From: Oscillospiraceae bacterium
GTDB taxonomy: Bacteria; Bacillota; Clostridia; Oscillospirales; Acutalibacteraceae
Length of the DNA stretch: 5,695 bases
Assembly (NCBI GenBank): GCA_009783605.1
Contig: WRDE01000152.1
Coordinates: 1-5,695, forward strand
Reading direction: 5' to 3'
Under the pieces are notes generated by a model. The model saw only the letters and a program-made list of their open reading frames with translations. It had not been told where the DNA came from and did not search any database. A program made the position numbers and the translations under genes. Numbering within the stretch: the first letter of the stretch is position 1; every line of letters starts with the position of its first letter. This document shows, piece by piece, positions 5,596 to 5,695 of the stretch.

Positions 5596-5671
5596 GACCC
5601 ATTAGCTCAGTAGGCAGAGCACCTGCCTTTTAAGCAGGGCGTCCGGAGTTCGAGTCTCCGATGGCTCACCA
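5596..5671 (+). tRNA. tRNA-Lys (anticodon TTT)
   Basis: The 76-nt gene folds as a full cloverleaf with encoded CCA. The D arm is GCTC/GAGC (5605-5620). The anticodon stem CCTGC/GCAGG (5622-5638) holds the loop CTTTTAA with anticodon TTT at 5629-5631. The T arm is CGGAG/CTCCG (5644-5660) with loop TTCGAGT. The discriminator base is A (5668), followed by CCA. In the acceptor stem GACCCAT/ATGGCTC six of seven positions pair; position 3 (C, 5598) faces position 70 (C, 5665) and cannot pair. It reads AAA and AAG lysine codons. Confidence 0.95.
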
Positions 5672-5677
5672 AATATC

Positions 5678-5693
5678 GGCGCCTCACAGCGCC
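5678..5693 (+). terminator. Possible terminator stem after tRNA-Lys, cut by the window edge
   Basis: GGCGC (5678-5682) and GCGCC (5689-5693) can pair around CTCACA, six nt after the CCA end. The place suits a terminator, but the window ends two bases later, so no T-run can be seen. The same bases could instead begin a leader hairpin for a further tRNA, since GCGCCTG at 5689-5695 equals 5561-5567. Confidence 0.3.
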
Positions 5694-5695
5694 TG

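Noticed and set aside
5444..5602. Extended GH3 start at 5602 or 5461
   Set aside because: The extension crosses the tRNA promoter and the GH3 promoter and enters the tRNA gene. The ATG at 5443 has a well-spaced AAGGAGGG and begins at the usual GH3 N-terminus.

Overview
The window looks like a chromosomal segment from a Gram-positive, plant-fibre-degrading bacterium, most likely a clostridial Firmicute of the Oscillospiraceae/Ruminococcaceae kind. This is inferred from the strong AGGAGG-type ribosome binding sites, the textbook sigma-A promoters (TTGACA, 17-nt spacer, TATAAT/TATGAT), the tRNA gene with an encoded CCA, the surface protein with a Thr-rich linker and C-terminal membrane anchor, and the GH3 sequence type. 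No taxonomic marker was searched.

Layout, read along the minus strand from the right-hand end. At 5477-5554 two promoters diverge. One drives a tRNA-Lys(TTT) gene to the right (5596-5671, plus strand). The other drives a 712-residue cytoplasmic GH3 glycosidase (5443 to 3305, minus strand) of the beta-xylosidase/beta-glucosidase type. Directly against the GH3 stop codon lies an 80-bp imperfect palindromic repeat (3225-3304). Next comes a gene-free stretch of about 270 bp, then a strong promoter (2932-2960) and a GC-rich, foldable leader (2849-2920). These serve a 579-residue surface protein (2821 to 1082): signal peptide, CBM9-like sugar-binding domain, Thr-rich linker, a small unidentified domain and a C-terminal transmembrane anchor. 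A 278-bp gap follows, holding a 35-bp direct repeat and two hairpins. Last is a second secreted protein of unknown family (803 to the window start), which is cut by the window edge.

The three protein genes share one strand and suggest a carbohydrate theme: exposed proteins that contact or bind glycans outside the cell, and an intracellular exo-glycosidase that trims imported oligosaccharides. The GH3 gene and the CBM9-like gene each have their own promoter, so they are neighbours rather than a proven operon. I see no clear new multi-gene system. The points most worth a second look are the modular surface protein and its structured leader, the orphan secreted protein, the repeats in the gaps, and an unpaired C3-C70 position in the tRNA acceptor stem.
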